Positions 24,052 to 33,299 of a DNA stretch of 64,000 nt are shown one piece after another (positions within the stretch are counted from its first letter, which is position 1; every line of letters starts with the position of its first letter). The translations under genes and the position numbers were made by a program. A model generated the notes under the pieces. The model searched no databases and had not been told where the DNA came from. It worked only from the letters and a program-made list of their open reading frames with translations. This stretch comes from Hymenobacter setariae. Its GTDB lineage: Bacteria; Bacteroidota; Bacteroidia; Cytophagales; Hymenobacteraceae. Location of the stretch: the NCBI RefSeq assembly GCF_007713685.1, contig NZ_VMRJ01000001.1, positions 726,129 to 790,128 of the forward strand. The letters are read 5' to 3'.

Positions 24052-27000
24052 ATGGCTGATATTCTAGCTTCCGTTTCCGTCGTCCTAGGTGCTGAGGTCA
24101 GCGCGTTTAAAGCTGCGATGGCAGATGCCAAGCGTGAGCTAAAAGGCCTACGCGAGGCGGGACTAGCTATGCAGGATATTGGCGGCAACCTGACGAGGGC
24201 CGTTAGTGTGCCGCTGGCCTTGCTAGCTACGGGGGCCGTGGCTGCTAGCGCTAAGCTGGAAAGCCTAAAAAACGGTCTGCAAGCTATTGCCCGGCAGGAG
24301 CTAGGTAAGCAAGGGATTACGGGTCTAACTGGTATTCAGCAGGCAGCCACGCAAACGGGGGAGCGCATTCAGTTGCTCCAGCAGATTGCCAAGCAGCCAG
24401 GCCTCGGCTTCGAAACAGCTGAACAGGCGGACATTCGCCTACGTGCGGTGGGTATCTCGGCCGAACAATCGGCCAAGAGCATCAAGGCCTTTGCCAATGC
24501 CATTGCCACCACCGGCGGCGGCAAAGTAGAGTTCGGTACCGTTACCACCCAGCTCTCGCAGCTGGGCGCCAAGGGCAAGGTATTGGCGCAGGACCTACGC
24601 CCCATCATCGAAGCCGCGCCCGCCGTAGCCGCCGCGCTGCAAACGCTCTACGGCACAGTGGACAGCGAGGAAATCTCAAAGAGCCTGACCAAGCAAGGCC
24701 AGAGCAGCAAAGACTTCATTCGCATTCTGACCGATGAGCTAGCCAAACTGCCCCAGGTGACGGGCGGGCTGAAGGCTGTGTATGAGAACGACCTTGACGC
24801 GCTGCTGGTAGCCAGTGCCAAGGTGGGTGACGGCATTGCCAAGGCCTTCAACCTGCAAGCCGTCGGCGAGCGACTGGGCGACCAAATCACCGCCATTGGT
24901 GATGACTTTGCCAACCTCTCAGCCCCCACGCAGGCGGCAATCGTGACGTTTGCCGGGCTGGCCGCCGCCACTGGCCCGGTGCTGGTGGGCCTCGGCGCTA
25001 TCGGCGCCGGCCTGCCCGCCGTGAAGGCGGGGCTGGTGGCTGTAGAGTCAGGCGCGCGGCTGCTGAGCACGGGCTTCGTTTCGCTACTCAACCCTACCAC
25101 ACTAGTCATTGCAGGCGTAGCCGCGCTGGCTGCTGGTGCCTACTACCTGGCCACGGCCAACCAGCGCCTGCTCGACACTTACCGCGAGCAGACTGCCGCC
25201 ACTCAAAAGCTCACCACCGAGGTCAGCCCACTGCTTGACCGCTACGACGAGTTGCGGGCGAAGACTACCTTAACCAGCAAAGAGCAGGACGAGCTGCGCG
25301 CCATTGTCGAGAAGGTCACGTCCGTCATGCCGGCCGCTGGCCAGGGCATCGACAGCTACGGCAACTACATCGGGCTGGCCACCGACAAAGCGCGCGACTT
25401 TATCAAGGGCAACCAAGCGCTTGAGAAAGCCATCGCGCTGCAAAGCCTGCCCGCCCAGCGGCAGAAACTGCTGGAATTAAGCGACGCCTACGACCGCTTG
25501 CTCAGAGAGCGCGACCAGCTCAACCGCGGCTCCTTCAACGGCGTGAAGGTTGAAGACCTCGGCGCGCAGTTCTTGGTTGATTTCCGGCAGGAGCTAGCCA
25601 CCACCGCTACGGAGCTAGAAAAGCAGAAGCGCCTGGTATCAGAGCTAGGCACCGCAGCGGGCATCACGGCCACCCAGTACGACGCCCTAGGCGCCACCTT
25701 CCCCACGCTGGCCGCCAATCTGGCCAAGCTGGGCAATGCTTTCCCGATTCCCAACTTTGCCGGCAACGCAGTTGACATCACGGCGCAGGTCGGCCTGCTA
25801 AAAGGGCTGCACGAGCAGTTAAAGCAGCTAAAAGAAGACCAACAGAACGCGGGCACCGAGAAACAGGCCTTATCCTTCAACCCGCAGATTAAAAGCCTGC
25901 AGGAATACATTGCGCGGCTGGAAGGGGCAGACAAGGCAAATAAGAAGGTCACTGACGCCATCAAGAAACTCCGCGAGGAGTTGGCTCGGCTCACCGCGCT
26001 CGATAATATTCTAGGTAATACCCCTAGCGAGGTCGAGGTACTGGAGCGGCGCGTGAATACGCTTACGAGTGGGCTGAAAAACCTAGTAGACGCAGGCGTA
26101 AGCACTAGCTCAAAAGCTTTCCGCGGCTTTGCGGCTGACCTGGTGAACACCAGCCAGGCGCTCGACAAACTGCGGGCAGCTGGTGGGGACCTCAACTTAA
26201 AGCCAGTCGAAGTAAAGTCGCTCATTCCGCGCACGATTGGCGACACGCTGCCGCAGGACGTGGCCCGGCTGCTCGGCGACTATGCCAAGCAGGTCAAGCC
26301 GTTCGAGCTGCCGATAGCGGCCAAGCTCAACATGCAGGCTATTACGGAAGCGCAGCGGCCAGTGCAGTTGCTGAGCAGTGAGCTGCTGCGCCTAGGTGAC
26401 ATTCAGGTGCAGCCCAAGTTTGACGGCCTCGTGTCGAAGGGGCTTTACAATGAGCTGCTGACCCTAGGTGCTGGCTTCCGGCAAGTGCAGGCGAATGCCG
26501 ACCTGTTTGGGGGCAGCTTTGATGCAGCTGGGGCCAGGGCTAACATTTTACAGGGCACTATTCAGAACCTCATCTCACAAGGATTTAGCCCCCAAAGCCA
26601 AGCCTTGCAAGATTTAAGCAAGCAGCTGCGCACCTATTCGATAGAGTCGGAAAATGCCCAGATTTTAACATCATCCCTAAAAGATGGAGCCGCAACGCTA
26701 GGCAACGCCCTAGGGGATGCCATTGGCAAAGTAGCTTTTGCCGGGGCAGGCGTAGACACGCTCTTTGCTTCCATCTTCGCCGGCATCATCGACGCCTTGG
26801 CTGATTTTGCCGAGAAAAAAGGCCGGCTCCTCATTGCCATCGGTATTGCTGACTTAGCCACCCCCGGCCTACAAGCTGTGGGGGCTGCCGAGTTGGCGGG
26901 TGGCATCGGCCTGCTGGCGGCGGCGGGTGTAGCACGCGCGGGCGCGGCAGCCATCAGCGCGAGTGCTGGCTCAGGCAGTGGTGCAGGTGGCACTACCCCC

Positions 27001-27129
27001 ACGGCTAGCAATTATGGCCAGAAGAGCAGCACCCAGACCGTTAAGGTTGTCGGCGAGTTTCAGCTACGCGATACGACGCTAGTGGCTGCACTACGCCAGG
27101 CTGAGTATCGCTCAGAGGTATCGGACTAA
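24052..27129 (+). CDS. tape measure protein
   Basis: This 1025-aa protein sets tail length. It has the typical N-terminus (SAFKAAMADAKRELKGLREA, then LTRAVSVPLALLATGAVAAS), central hydrophobic segments (about 290-370: TQAAIVTFAGLAAATGPVLV), long helical stretches and a small-residue-rich hydrophobic C-terminal region. At about 1.5 angstrom per helical residue, the tail would be near 150 nm. It starts directly after the chaperone frame. Its stop overlaps the stop of a minus-strand gene. Confidence 0.95.
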   Translation: MADILASVSVVLGAEVSAFKAAMADAKRELKGLREAGLAMQDIGGNLTRAVSVPLALLATGAVAASAKLESLKNGLQAIARQELGKQGITGLTGIQQAATQTGERIQLLQQIAKQPGLGFETAEQADIRLRAVGISAEQSAKSIKAFANAIATTGGGKVEFGTVTTQLSQLGAKGKVLAQDLRPIIEAAPAVAAALQTLYGTVDSEEISKSLTKQGQSSKDFIRILTDELAKLPQVTGGLKAVYENDLDALLVASAKVGDGIAKAFNLQAVGERLGDQITAIGDDFANLSAPTQAAIVTFAGLAAATGPVLVGLGAIGAGLPAVKAGLVAVESGARLLSTGFVSLLNPTTLVIAGVAALAAGAYYLATANQRLLDTYREQTAATQKLTTEVSPLLDRYDELRAKTTLTSKEQDELRAIVEKVTSVMPAAGQGIDSYGNYIGLATDKARDFIKGNQALEKAIALQSLPAQRQKLLELSDAYDRLLRERDQLNRGSFNGVKVEDLGAQFLVDFRQELATTATELEKQKRLVSELGTAAGITATQYDALGATFPTLAANLAKLGNAFPIPNFAGNAVDITAQVGLLKGLHEQLKQLKEDQQNAGTEKQALSFNPQIKSLQEYIARLEGADKANKKVTDAIKKLREELARLTALDNILGNTPSEVEVLERRVNTLTSGLKNLVDAGVSTSSKAFRGFAADLVNTSQALDKLRAAGGDLNLKPVEVKSLIPRTIGDTLPQDVARLLGDYAKQVKPFELPIAAKLNMQAITEAQRPVQLLSSELLRLGDIQVQPKFDGLVSKGLYNELLTLGAGFRQVQANADLFGGSFDAAGARANILQGTIQNLISQGFSPQSQALQDLSKQLRTYSIESENAQILTSSLKDGAATLGNALGDAIGKVAFAGAGVDTLFASIFAGIIDALADFAEKKGRLLIAIGIADLATPGLQAVGAAELAGGIGLLAAAGVARAGAAAISASAGSGSGAGGTTPTASNYGQKSSTQTVKVVGEFQLRDTTLVAALRQAEYRSEVSD

Positions 27130-27596
27130 TTTTGCCGCTTATAGGTTACCACTGGTGCTTTATAAGACAAGGCTAGTCGGCTCATTTCCTGCCATGCGAT
27201 ACCTGGTGCACTACCAAACGCACCCCGATAGTCAATGGGGGTATCGCCTAAGCGCATGCTTGGCATTTTGCACATGCCTCGCACCTCAATAATGGCACCT
27301 TCTTTACTAGGCTTGATTGAAAACCGATAAGCGGCTTCTACGGCTCGGTTTTGGGTTGGTCGGTAACTGGTATTGATATACCCAAGCTCTTTATCTGACC
27401 TGTCTATTGGATAGCCACCATCCAAGAGCACACGGCCAAGCTTAGAATAGGCTACCGCAACACTATCCGTAGTGTGCAGAATAATAACGTTATCTCTCTT
27501 AGTTGGCTGCGCAGCCTCCTGCCCAGCGGGCGGCGCAGTCTGAGCCAGGGTGGGAATAGCGGCCAGTAGCAGGCCAGCGAGTAAGAAGTGCTTCAT
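27126..27596 (-). CDS. secreted protein, probable moron
   Basis: This 156-aa protein has a clear signal peptide (MKHFLLAGLLLAAIPTLAQT) and a mature part containing NVIILHTTDSVAVAYSKLGR and a beta-rich C-terminal half. It faces opposite to every gene around it, between tape measure and hub, and its stop interlocks with the tape measure stop. A single reversed gene in a tail operon is usually a moron expressed from its own promoter in the lysogen. It resembles chromosomal periplasmic proteins of this clade rather than virion proteins. The specific effect on the host is unknown. Confidence 0.75.
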   Translation of the reverse strand: MKHFLLAGLLLAAIPTLAQTAPPAGQEAAQPTKRDNVIILHTTDSVAVAYSKLGRVLLDGGYPIDRSDKELGYINTSYRPTQNRAVEAAYRFSIKPSKEGAIIEVRGMCKMPSMRLGDTPIDYRGAFGSAPGIAWQEMSRLALSYKAPVVTYKRQN

Positions 27597-27611
27597 AGTA
27601 CTAAACTACTA

Positions 27612-27672
27612 CTTACCCCGCCTTGCCCCGCTTTCGCCGCCACCCCGCCTGAGCCCGGCCGGAACTTCGGGC
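27612..27672. repeat. GC-rich intergenic element, copy B
   Basis: CTTACCCCGCCTTGCCCCGC at 27,612-27,631 differs at one position from copy A. GGAACTTCGGGC at 27,661-27,672 ends exactly before the ATG at 27,673. The element lies in the divergent gap between the moron and the hub gene. Confidence 0.6.
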
Positions 27673-30600
27673 ATGGCTTACCTACTGCTGCGCCGCACGG
27701 TGCTGCCCAACCCTGTTGGCAGCCCCTTGCCTTACCGGGTTACTGAAATCTATTTCGACACTGAGAAGCGCACTCGCACCCCCACGCAGTTCGACTCGTC
27801 GGATAACACGACGTTCAACCCACCCAGGGGCGCACGGGTCTACGATTACGAGTACGCGCCCGGCAAAACGCGCTACGTGTACTACGATGGCAACGGCAGC
27901 GTCTACACGCAAAACCAAGTAACGCCCGTGCAGGGTGGCGGCACTAGCCTCAAGCTGAAGCTCATTCCAACCAGCCCCGGCACAACCGACCAGAACGCCC
28001 GCGACGCCTGCTTCGACCTAACGGGGCAGTTTGGCGTGGCCCCGTACCAGCTGGAGGTAATCGGCCAAAAAGGCAACGCAGCGGGCTACTATAAAACCGA
28101 CACGTCCAAGCTGGAAATCTACCCGGTCCGGTTTTACAATCTGGCGGCCGGACAGTACCTGCTGCGTGTTACCGACGCCACGGGCGCCATTGCCACGCAG
28201 TTGCTCGACATCGGCGTAACGTTTTATGGCTACCCCCGCGGTACTGTCCTGGCTGACTTGCTGAACGCTGGCCGGCTCTTTCGGCGCTGGTGGCTGATGA
28301 ATGAGCTAAAGGTGGAGCTGCGTAACTATTCCATCGAGCAAGGCAAGGACAACTTTAGCCTGCCTTACGGCACCTTAGTAGACGGTTACTTATTGCCCGG
28401 CTCCAACGGCCAGACGTGGCGCCAGGTGTATGCCGACGGCGTGGGCGGCGTGTTTGAGGAGGGCGTGTACTTCGTGGACACCCCCACCACTGTTAGCAGT
28501 TCGCTCGAGCTCGAAAACCTGATTTTATTCAACCCCACCTCGGGCCCCGAGCAAAACGGCGGCTGCGTCGTGGAGGTGCGGGCTAGCGCCCCGCCCGTCA
28601 AGTTTACCCTAGGTGGCGTGACCAACACCACCGGCCGCTTTGACAACCTCGGGGCGGGCATGTTTTCGGTGGTAGTAGCTGACGCCAATGGCAACACCCT
28701 CACCGTCAGCTTTACGCTCACCCAGCGCTACGCCGTGCACTGGTATCTCGACTTCTCGGACCTGCACGGTGTGCCTTGCCGGCTGGAAATATGGGAGCGT
28801 GACTATAAGGGGGCGCCCGTGCTCATCAAGGGCCAGCGCAATCCGGTAGTGATTAAAAGCGACGGCCTCAATACCAGCCTCGGCGGCCGGGGTGATTTGC
28901 CGCCCGTCGTGGGCACCACGTGCCAGCTCAGCCTGAGGGTAGCGCTCGGCGAGCTCGAAGACCTCACCGTCGGCGATGACCGCCTCGGGCGCGTGGACGT
29001 GCGCCGCGCGGGCAAATTGCAATTTCGGGGCTACGTGCAGCCGGACGTGTACGAGGGCGAGCTACAAGATGGGCTGGTGAACGTGAACGTACTGGCCACC
29101 GATGGGCTCGCCGGGCTAAAAGGTACCTACTTCACCGGCCATAACGGCCAGCGCCTGACCGGCTACCGGCCTATTTTGAACAGCCTGCTGCATTGCTTTA
29201 GTCGCTGCGAGGTATCGCTGCCCGTTTACCTCTACACCAACAGCCGCGACGCGAGCATGGCCACGCTCGACGCGCCCGAGGAGGCCAGCGCTACCAACCG
29301 CACGGGCTACTACTTCCCCGATAAGGATGAGCCCGAGAACTGCCGCACCGTAGTCGATGCGCTAGCGCAGGCGCTACGTGGCACCTTGGTGCAGCGTGAA
29401 GGCACGTGGCAGGTGCGTAGCATTCTGGAGGCGGCCACCGACGCCCCTGGCCGGTCTTATCTGCCGGCTGGCACGGCGCAGGCGCCCGTCGTGGCGCTCG
29501 CACCCAGCGGCACCATCCAACCGCCGCGGGTGGGCGCACTGCACTGGCTGCGGTCGGTGGAGGCGCAGAAGCTTTCGGTGCGCCAGAGCTGGAAATCACT
29601 CACGGGCAGCACGGATACGGGCTGGCTCAAAAACGCCTACCCAGCCGGCGACGTGTTTTCGGATAGGTACGCCTGGCTGGAAGACCTGAGCCAACTGCGG
29701 ACTATCACGGGCTGGGTGGCTCCGCCCCGGCTGCCCTTTCCGCTGGTGCTGGTGCGCGCGGGCGAGAAAGGCGGCGACCTGGTAACGCAATGGGTGCGCA
29801 GCCTCGGCCTGAGCCAGCGCGATGACCGCTACCTGCAAGGCCCGGCCCTGCCGCTGGTGGGTGGCCTGGAAGCCACGCCCGCGTTTCTCACCTTCACAGG
29901 CAGGGTAGTGCCTACTGAGACATTCCTCGATTACGAGGGCAACGCCGTGAGCTCGCCCACCACGGCCGCCGTGGGCACCTTGCCCTACGAAATCCTAGTT
30001 GATGGCCACAGCCTAGGCGTGCAGCTGGCCACGCTCAAGCTGGCGGCCGATGGCAAGGATAACACCTTCGAAGTGCCGTTGGCCCCGCTGCCCTCCGGCA
30101 CGCAGGCCGCCACCTTGCGGGTGTATTCCTGGCTGGCACCCGACACCAACCTGTTTCGGGATGCACCCAGCTACTCGCCCTACTCCGACTACAAGAAGGG
30201 CGACGTGGTGCGCGATGACTACGCCAGCGGCAAAAACCTGTTTGTGGCCCGGCGTGACCAAGCCAAGTTCGTGACGCCGCCGGCCACCTTCCTGCCGCCC
30301 GAGGAGTGGGCGCGCATTCAACCCGTCAACGCCGCTACGGGCAACCTACTGCTCAGCAGCATCGGCGTGCAGCTGCGCCCGCAGGGCGTTACCTGGGACG
30401 GGAAGGATAACTTCCGCGCCGATGGCCCGGCCGGCACCGTACGGCCCACCGAGGTGCTGAACGTCTACCACGCCGACGTGCCCATCGGCGCAGGCCTGTT
30501 TTCGGGCAACCTACCGGCCTTCGGCAAAACCATCGCCAACGTAGACGGCACCATGACCACCAGTTGGAGCCGGAGCCTTGACCTGCTGCCCGCCCCGCTG

Positions 30601-30948
30601 TTTGAGTCGGTGGTGCTCGACGGCCTAAGTCTGCGTTCAGGCAATAGCAAGCTGCTCACGGGCGCGCTGAGCCATCTAGGTACGGAGCCCATCTACCTGC
30701 TTGATACCCTCGACGCGCCCACCGATGTGCCTGGCCGGCGCTTCTGCGTGGGTAGCACCGAGTGGAGCCTGAAGCTGGGCTACACCCGGGTGTCGCTCAT
30801 CGAGAACGGCGCCGGGGCCGATGCACCCGACCCCTACGCCCAGCTGAGCAACGTGCGCGTCACCCACCAGCTCTACGAGTACAAGCCGGCCTTCTTCGCG
30901 CCCGTGGCCCGCGGCACGCACGACGGCAGCCTGCGCGTGCGGGGGTAA
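27673..30948 (+). CDS. large tail hub/tip protein
   Basis: This 1091-aa protein follows the tape measure gene, where tail-tip and hub proteins are encoded. It is beta-rich throughout. One stretch (about residues 380-490) has FRGYVQPDVYEGELQDG and VNVLATDGLAGLKGTYF, a pattern I associate with tail hub proteins of Bacteroidota phages. The C-terminal third may hold adhesion-type modules. I prefer the ATG at 27,673 next to the GGAACTTCGGGC motif; the frame is open from 27,550 through the divergent region. Confidence 0.75.
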   Translation: MAYLLLRRTVLPNPVGSPLPYRVTEIYFDTEKRTRTPTQFDSSDNTTFNPPRGARVYDYEYAPGKTRYVYYDGNGSVYTQNQVTPVQGGGTSLKLKLIPTSPGTTDQNARDACFDLTGQFGVAPYQLEVIGQKGNAAGYYKTDTSKLEIYPVRFYNLAAGQYLLRVTDATGAIATQLLDIGVTFYGYPRGTVLADLLNAGRLFRRWWLMNELKVELRNYSIEQGKDNFSLPYGTLVDGYLLPGSNGQTWRQVYADGVGGVFEEGVYFVDTPTTVSSSLELENLILFNPTSGPEQNGGCVVEVRASAPPVKFTLGGVTNTTGRFDNLGAGMFSVVVADANGNTLTVSFTLTQRYAVHWYLDFSDLHGVPCRLEIWERDYKGAPVLIKGQRNPVVIKSDGLNTSLGGRGDLPPVVGTTCQLSLRVALGELEDLTVGDDRLGRVDVRRAGKLQFRGYVQPDVYEGELQDGLVNVNVLATDGLAGLKGTYFTGHNGQRLTGYRPILNSLLHCFSRCEVSLPVYLYTNSRDASMATLDAPEEASATNRTGYYFPDKDEPENCRTVVDALAQALRGTLVQREGTWQVRSILEAATDAPGRSYLPAGTAQAPVVALAPSGTIQPPRVGALHWLRSVEAQKLSVRQSWKSLTGSTDTGWLKNAYPAGDVFSDRYAWLEDLSQLRTITGWVAPPRLPFPLVLVRAGEKGGDLVTQWVRSLGLSQRDDRYLQGPALPLVGGLEATPAFLTFTGRVVPTETFLDYEGNAVSSPTTAAVGTLPYEILVDGHSLGVQLATLKLAADGKDNTFEVPLAPLPSGTQAATLRVYSWLAPDTNLFRDAPSYSPYSDYKKGDVVRDDYASGKNLFVARRDQAKFVTPPATFLPPEEWARIQPVNAATGNLLLSSIGVQLRPQGVTWDGKDNFRADGPAGTVRPTEVLNVYHADVPIGAGLFSGNLPAFGKTIANVDGTMTTSWSRSLDLLPAPLFESVVLDGLSLRSGNSKLLTGALSHLGTEPIYLLDTLDAPTDVPGRRFCVGSTEWSLKLGYTRVSLIENGAGADAPDPYAQLSNVRVTHQLYEYKPAFFAPVARGTHDGSLRVRG

Positions 30949-30951
30949 TTA

Positions 30952-31013
30952 CTTGCCCCGCCTTGCCCCGCCCGGCTTCTTTCCCGGCCTAGGTCGCGGG
31001 GGAACTTCGGGGC
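30952..31013. repeat. GC-rich intergenic element, copy C
   Basis: CTTGCCCCGCCTTGCCCCGC at 30,952-30,971 is identical to copy A. GGAACTTCGGGGC at 31,001-31,013 ends directly before the ATG at 31,014. The GCCCCG units are complementary to the CGGGGC before the start codon, so a hairpin could mask the start. Confidence 0.6.
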
Positions 31014-32150
31014 ATGGGTGTCAAGGTTCTCCGCATTTATCAGCTCGACGGCATCGTCAACGCGCGCCTGGAACTGGTGGGCGGTTTTTTCGAAGTAGAG
31101 GTGCCCGCCGGCCCCGTCGCGGGTGGCTTTCAAAACAAGCGCCTGAGCTTCGAGCAGCTGGCTGACCTGTTGGGTGGGGGTGGTGGCCAACTCACCGCCG
31201 ACCAAGTAGCCGCGCTACAAGTACCTGGCGCCAACGCTAATAACCAGTTCGTACTCAACAACGACTACCGCCTAGACCCTAACCTGCTGCACCTGCTGCC
31301 AGTAGGCTCCCGATGCTATATGTATGGCCCAGATGATGGGAGCAACCAGTACGGCAAGGATGGAACGGGCATCGGTCACGTCGATAACGTGTATGGCTTC
31401 GGCATGAGCGGCGGGACGTTTGGCGACAACCATTATAACAACACCTACGACTCGGGCCTGACCGATAGCGCGTTTGGAGATAGCCACAACGGCAACACCT
31501 ATGGCGCGGGGTTGCAGCAAGGCACCTTCGGCAAGAGCCATCGCAACAACCACTATGCCAACGACACAGTGCGCTGCACATTCCGCGATAATCATACCGG
31601 CAACACCTATGGCAACGGTTTAAGCGACAGCACGTTTGGCAGTAACAATCGCTACAATATCGTTGGGGATAACTGCTCAGACATCATCACTGGGACGGGC
31701 GTTAATGAGTGTCAGATTGGGCCTAATTGCAGTGGTATTCAGCTTGGCATTAACTGCAAAAACGTCAAGGTATTTGACACCCGCAACGGCAGTAATGTAA
31801 CCGACCCGACCGGCGTGAGCAGGCTTGTAATTCCAGCCGGCACGCAAAACGCGGTGTACCGGCGTGGGGTACTTGAAACTGCTAACTCGGGCACCCCTGG
31901 CACGCCCGGCACGGGTGTGGTTGCCGTGGACGTGTCGGGCGACAAGCGCAAGCAGGTAGCAGCTGACATCGCGGCTAGCGTGGCTGGTGGCGGGCAGGCG
32001 CGCATTCAGGAGCCTGATACCAGCTTCACCGAGAAGCACTTCACCGACAATCGCAACCCCAGCGCACCCTACTTCTTCTGGGCCTTGCAAGAGGACAATC
32101 CTGACACCAGCACCACGGAACTGTGGTGGAACCGCTTTCGCATCCAATAG
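31014..32150 (+). CDS. tail fibre with 18-residue beta-helix repeats
   Basis: This 378-aa protein has an N-terminal domain (1-60) likely to attach to the tail and a linker (60-110). Then come five consecutive 18-residue repeats at 135-224, of which the first is TFGDNHYNNTYDSGLTDS. Each starts T/A-F-G/R followed by a polar, Asn- and Tyr-rich turn. The regular period and Asn/Gly content suit a right-handed or triple beta-helix. A Gly-Thr-Pro segment (GTPGTPGTG) precedes a C-terminal domain. The next gene starts 2 bp later. Confidence 0.75.
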   Translation: MGVKVLRIYQLDGIVNARLELVGGFFEVEVPAGPVAGGFQNKRLSFEQLADLLGGGGGQLTADQVAALQVPGANANNQFVLNNDYRLDPNLLHLLPVGSRCYMYGPDDGSNQYGKDGTGIGHVDNVYGFGMSGGTFGDNHYNNTYDSGLTDSAFGDSHNGNTYGAGLQQGTFGKSHRNNHYANDTVRCTFRDNHTGNTYGNGLSDSTFGSNNRYNIVGDNCSDIITGTGVNECQIGPNCSGIQLGINCKNVKVFDTRNGSNVTDPTGVSRLVIPAGTQNAVYRRGVLETANSGTPGTPGTGVVAVDVSGDKRKQVAADIAASVAGGGQARIQEPDTSFTEKHFTDNRNPSAPYFFWALQEDNPDTSTTELWWNRFRIQ

Positions 32151-32152
32151 CT

Positions 32153-33298
32153 ATGCACGCCGATACCATCAAGGAATTGCAGCAGGCGGTCGCGCCGATT
32201 CAGACCTCCGTAGCAGGTTTGCAAACAGTCGTGGGCACCAACGAGAGCGGGGTGCCAGTCAACATAGATGACCGCTTTAGGGTAGCGCTCGGGCAAGACT
32301 TTCCCGTGCTACCCGAGGGGCAGACGTGGCCGATGAGCAGCCGCAGCAACTACTTCGCTATTCAACTGCTGAAAGCGCAGTTTGCGACGCTTAACGAAAC
32401 GGTTAACAACACCTTCCCGGCGCTTTCGCTGCGCCTGGAGCAAACCGAATCGGCGCTTGCGGCTCTGCAAGCGCAGCAGGATGCCGATGACCTGGCCGAA
32501 GTGGCACAGGACGCTTACGCCCAGCAGACCCGCGCCCTAGCGCTGGCTGCCGATGCTAAAGCCGTAGCCGCGCAGGCCACGGCTGATGCTGCGAAGGCTG
32601 CTAACCTGCTGACCGATGCCAAGGCCGCCGCCGCGCTCAGCGCAGCGGCGGTGGCTGACGGCAAAGCGGTAGCAGTACAAGCAAAAGCAGACGCCGACGC
32701 AACTGCCACAGCACTACTTCAGGCCCGCCTCACCACTGATGAGGCGGCCATCGCTGCCGCTCAGGCGAAAGCTGAGCAAGCACTGGCCGCGGCGCAGGCT
32801 GCTCAAACAACGGCTAACACTGCCCAGGCCAAAGCGGATGCCGATGCCAAAGCAGCAGCTGATGCGCAGCTCACCGCCAACCAGGCCCTGGCCCTGGCCA
32901 CCACGGCGAGCAACACGGCTGCCAGTGCCCAGACTGCCGCCACCAATGCGCAGGCCTCGGCTACCACGGCCATCAATAATGCGGCCGCCGCCCAAACCAC
33001 CGCCACCGCCGCCCAGGCGGCTACCACGGCACTGGCTGCCAAGTTCCGCGAGAAGCGGGTGCCGACCAACCAGATGGCCCTAGGTGCCACGATTACGCAG
33101 GTCGTCACCTGGGATACGCCCTTCAGTGATGACAAGTATTCACCGATAGCCGAGCTGACTGGCTCGGGCGTGCTGGGCTTGCGGGCCGACGTGCTGAGCT
33201 GGACGGCCGCCACCGTCACGGTGCAAATAAAAAACACCCTGGGCCTCGTGCTAGTCGCGGGAGCTGGCACCCTCATCATAACCGCCAAACACGACTAA
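32153..33298 (+). CDS. alanine-rich coiled-coil tail fibre protein
   Basis: This 381-aa protein contains a long helical segment (about 95-305) that is mostly Ala with Gln, Thr, Asp and Lys in heptad-like spacing, for example AQTTANTAQAKADADAKAAA. It ends in a beta-rich domain of about 75 residues (RVPTNQMALGATITQVVTWD). It probably forms a trimeric rod placing the C-terminal tip outward. I chose the ATG at 32,153; the ATG at 32,123 is an alternative. The next gene starts 1 bp after its stop. Confidence 0.75.
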   Translation: MHADTIKELQQAVAPIQTSVAGLQTVVGTNESGVPVNIDDRFRVALGQDFPVLPEGQTWPMSSRSNYFAIQLLKAQFATLNETVNNTFPALSLRLEQTESALAALQAQQDADDLAEVAQDAYAQQTRALALAADAKAVAAQATADAAKAANLLTDAKAAAALSAAAVADGKAVAVQAKADADATATALLQARLTTDEAAIAAAQAKAEQALAAAQAAQTTANTAQAKADADAKAAADAQLTANQALALATTASNTAASAQTAATNAQASATTAINNAAAAQTTATAAQAATTALAAKFREKRVPTNQMALGATITQVVTWDTPFSDDKYSPIAELTGSGVLGLRADVLSWTAATVTVQIKNTLGLVLVAGAGTLIITAKHD

Positions 33299-33299
33299 G

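Noticed and set aside
32500..33040. Tandem-repeat or CRISPR-like pattern
   Set aside because: The repetition comes from an Ala-rich coiled-coil coding sequence; no equal repeats with unique spacers are present. No CRISPR array was seen anywhere.
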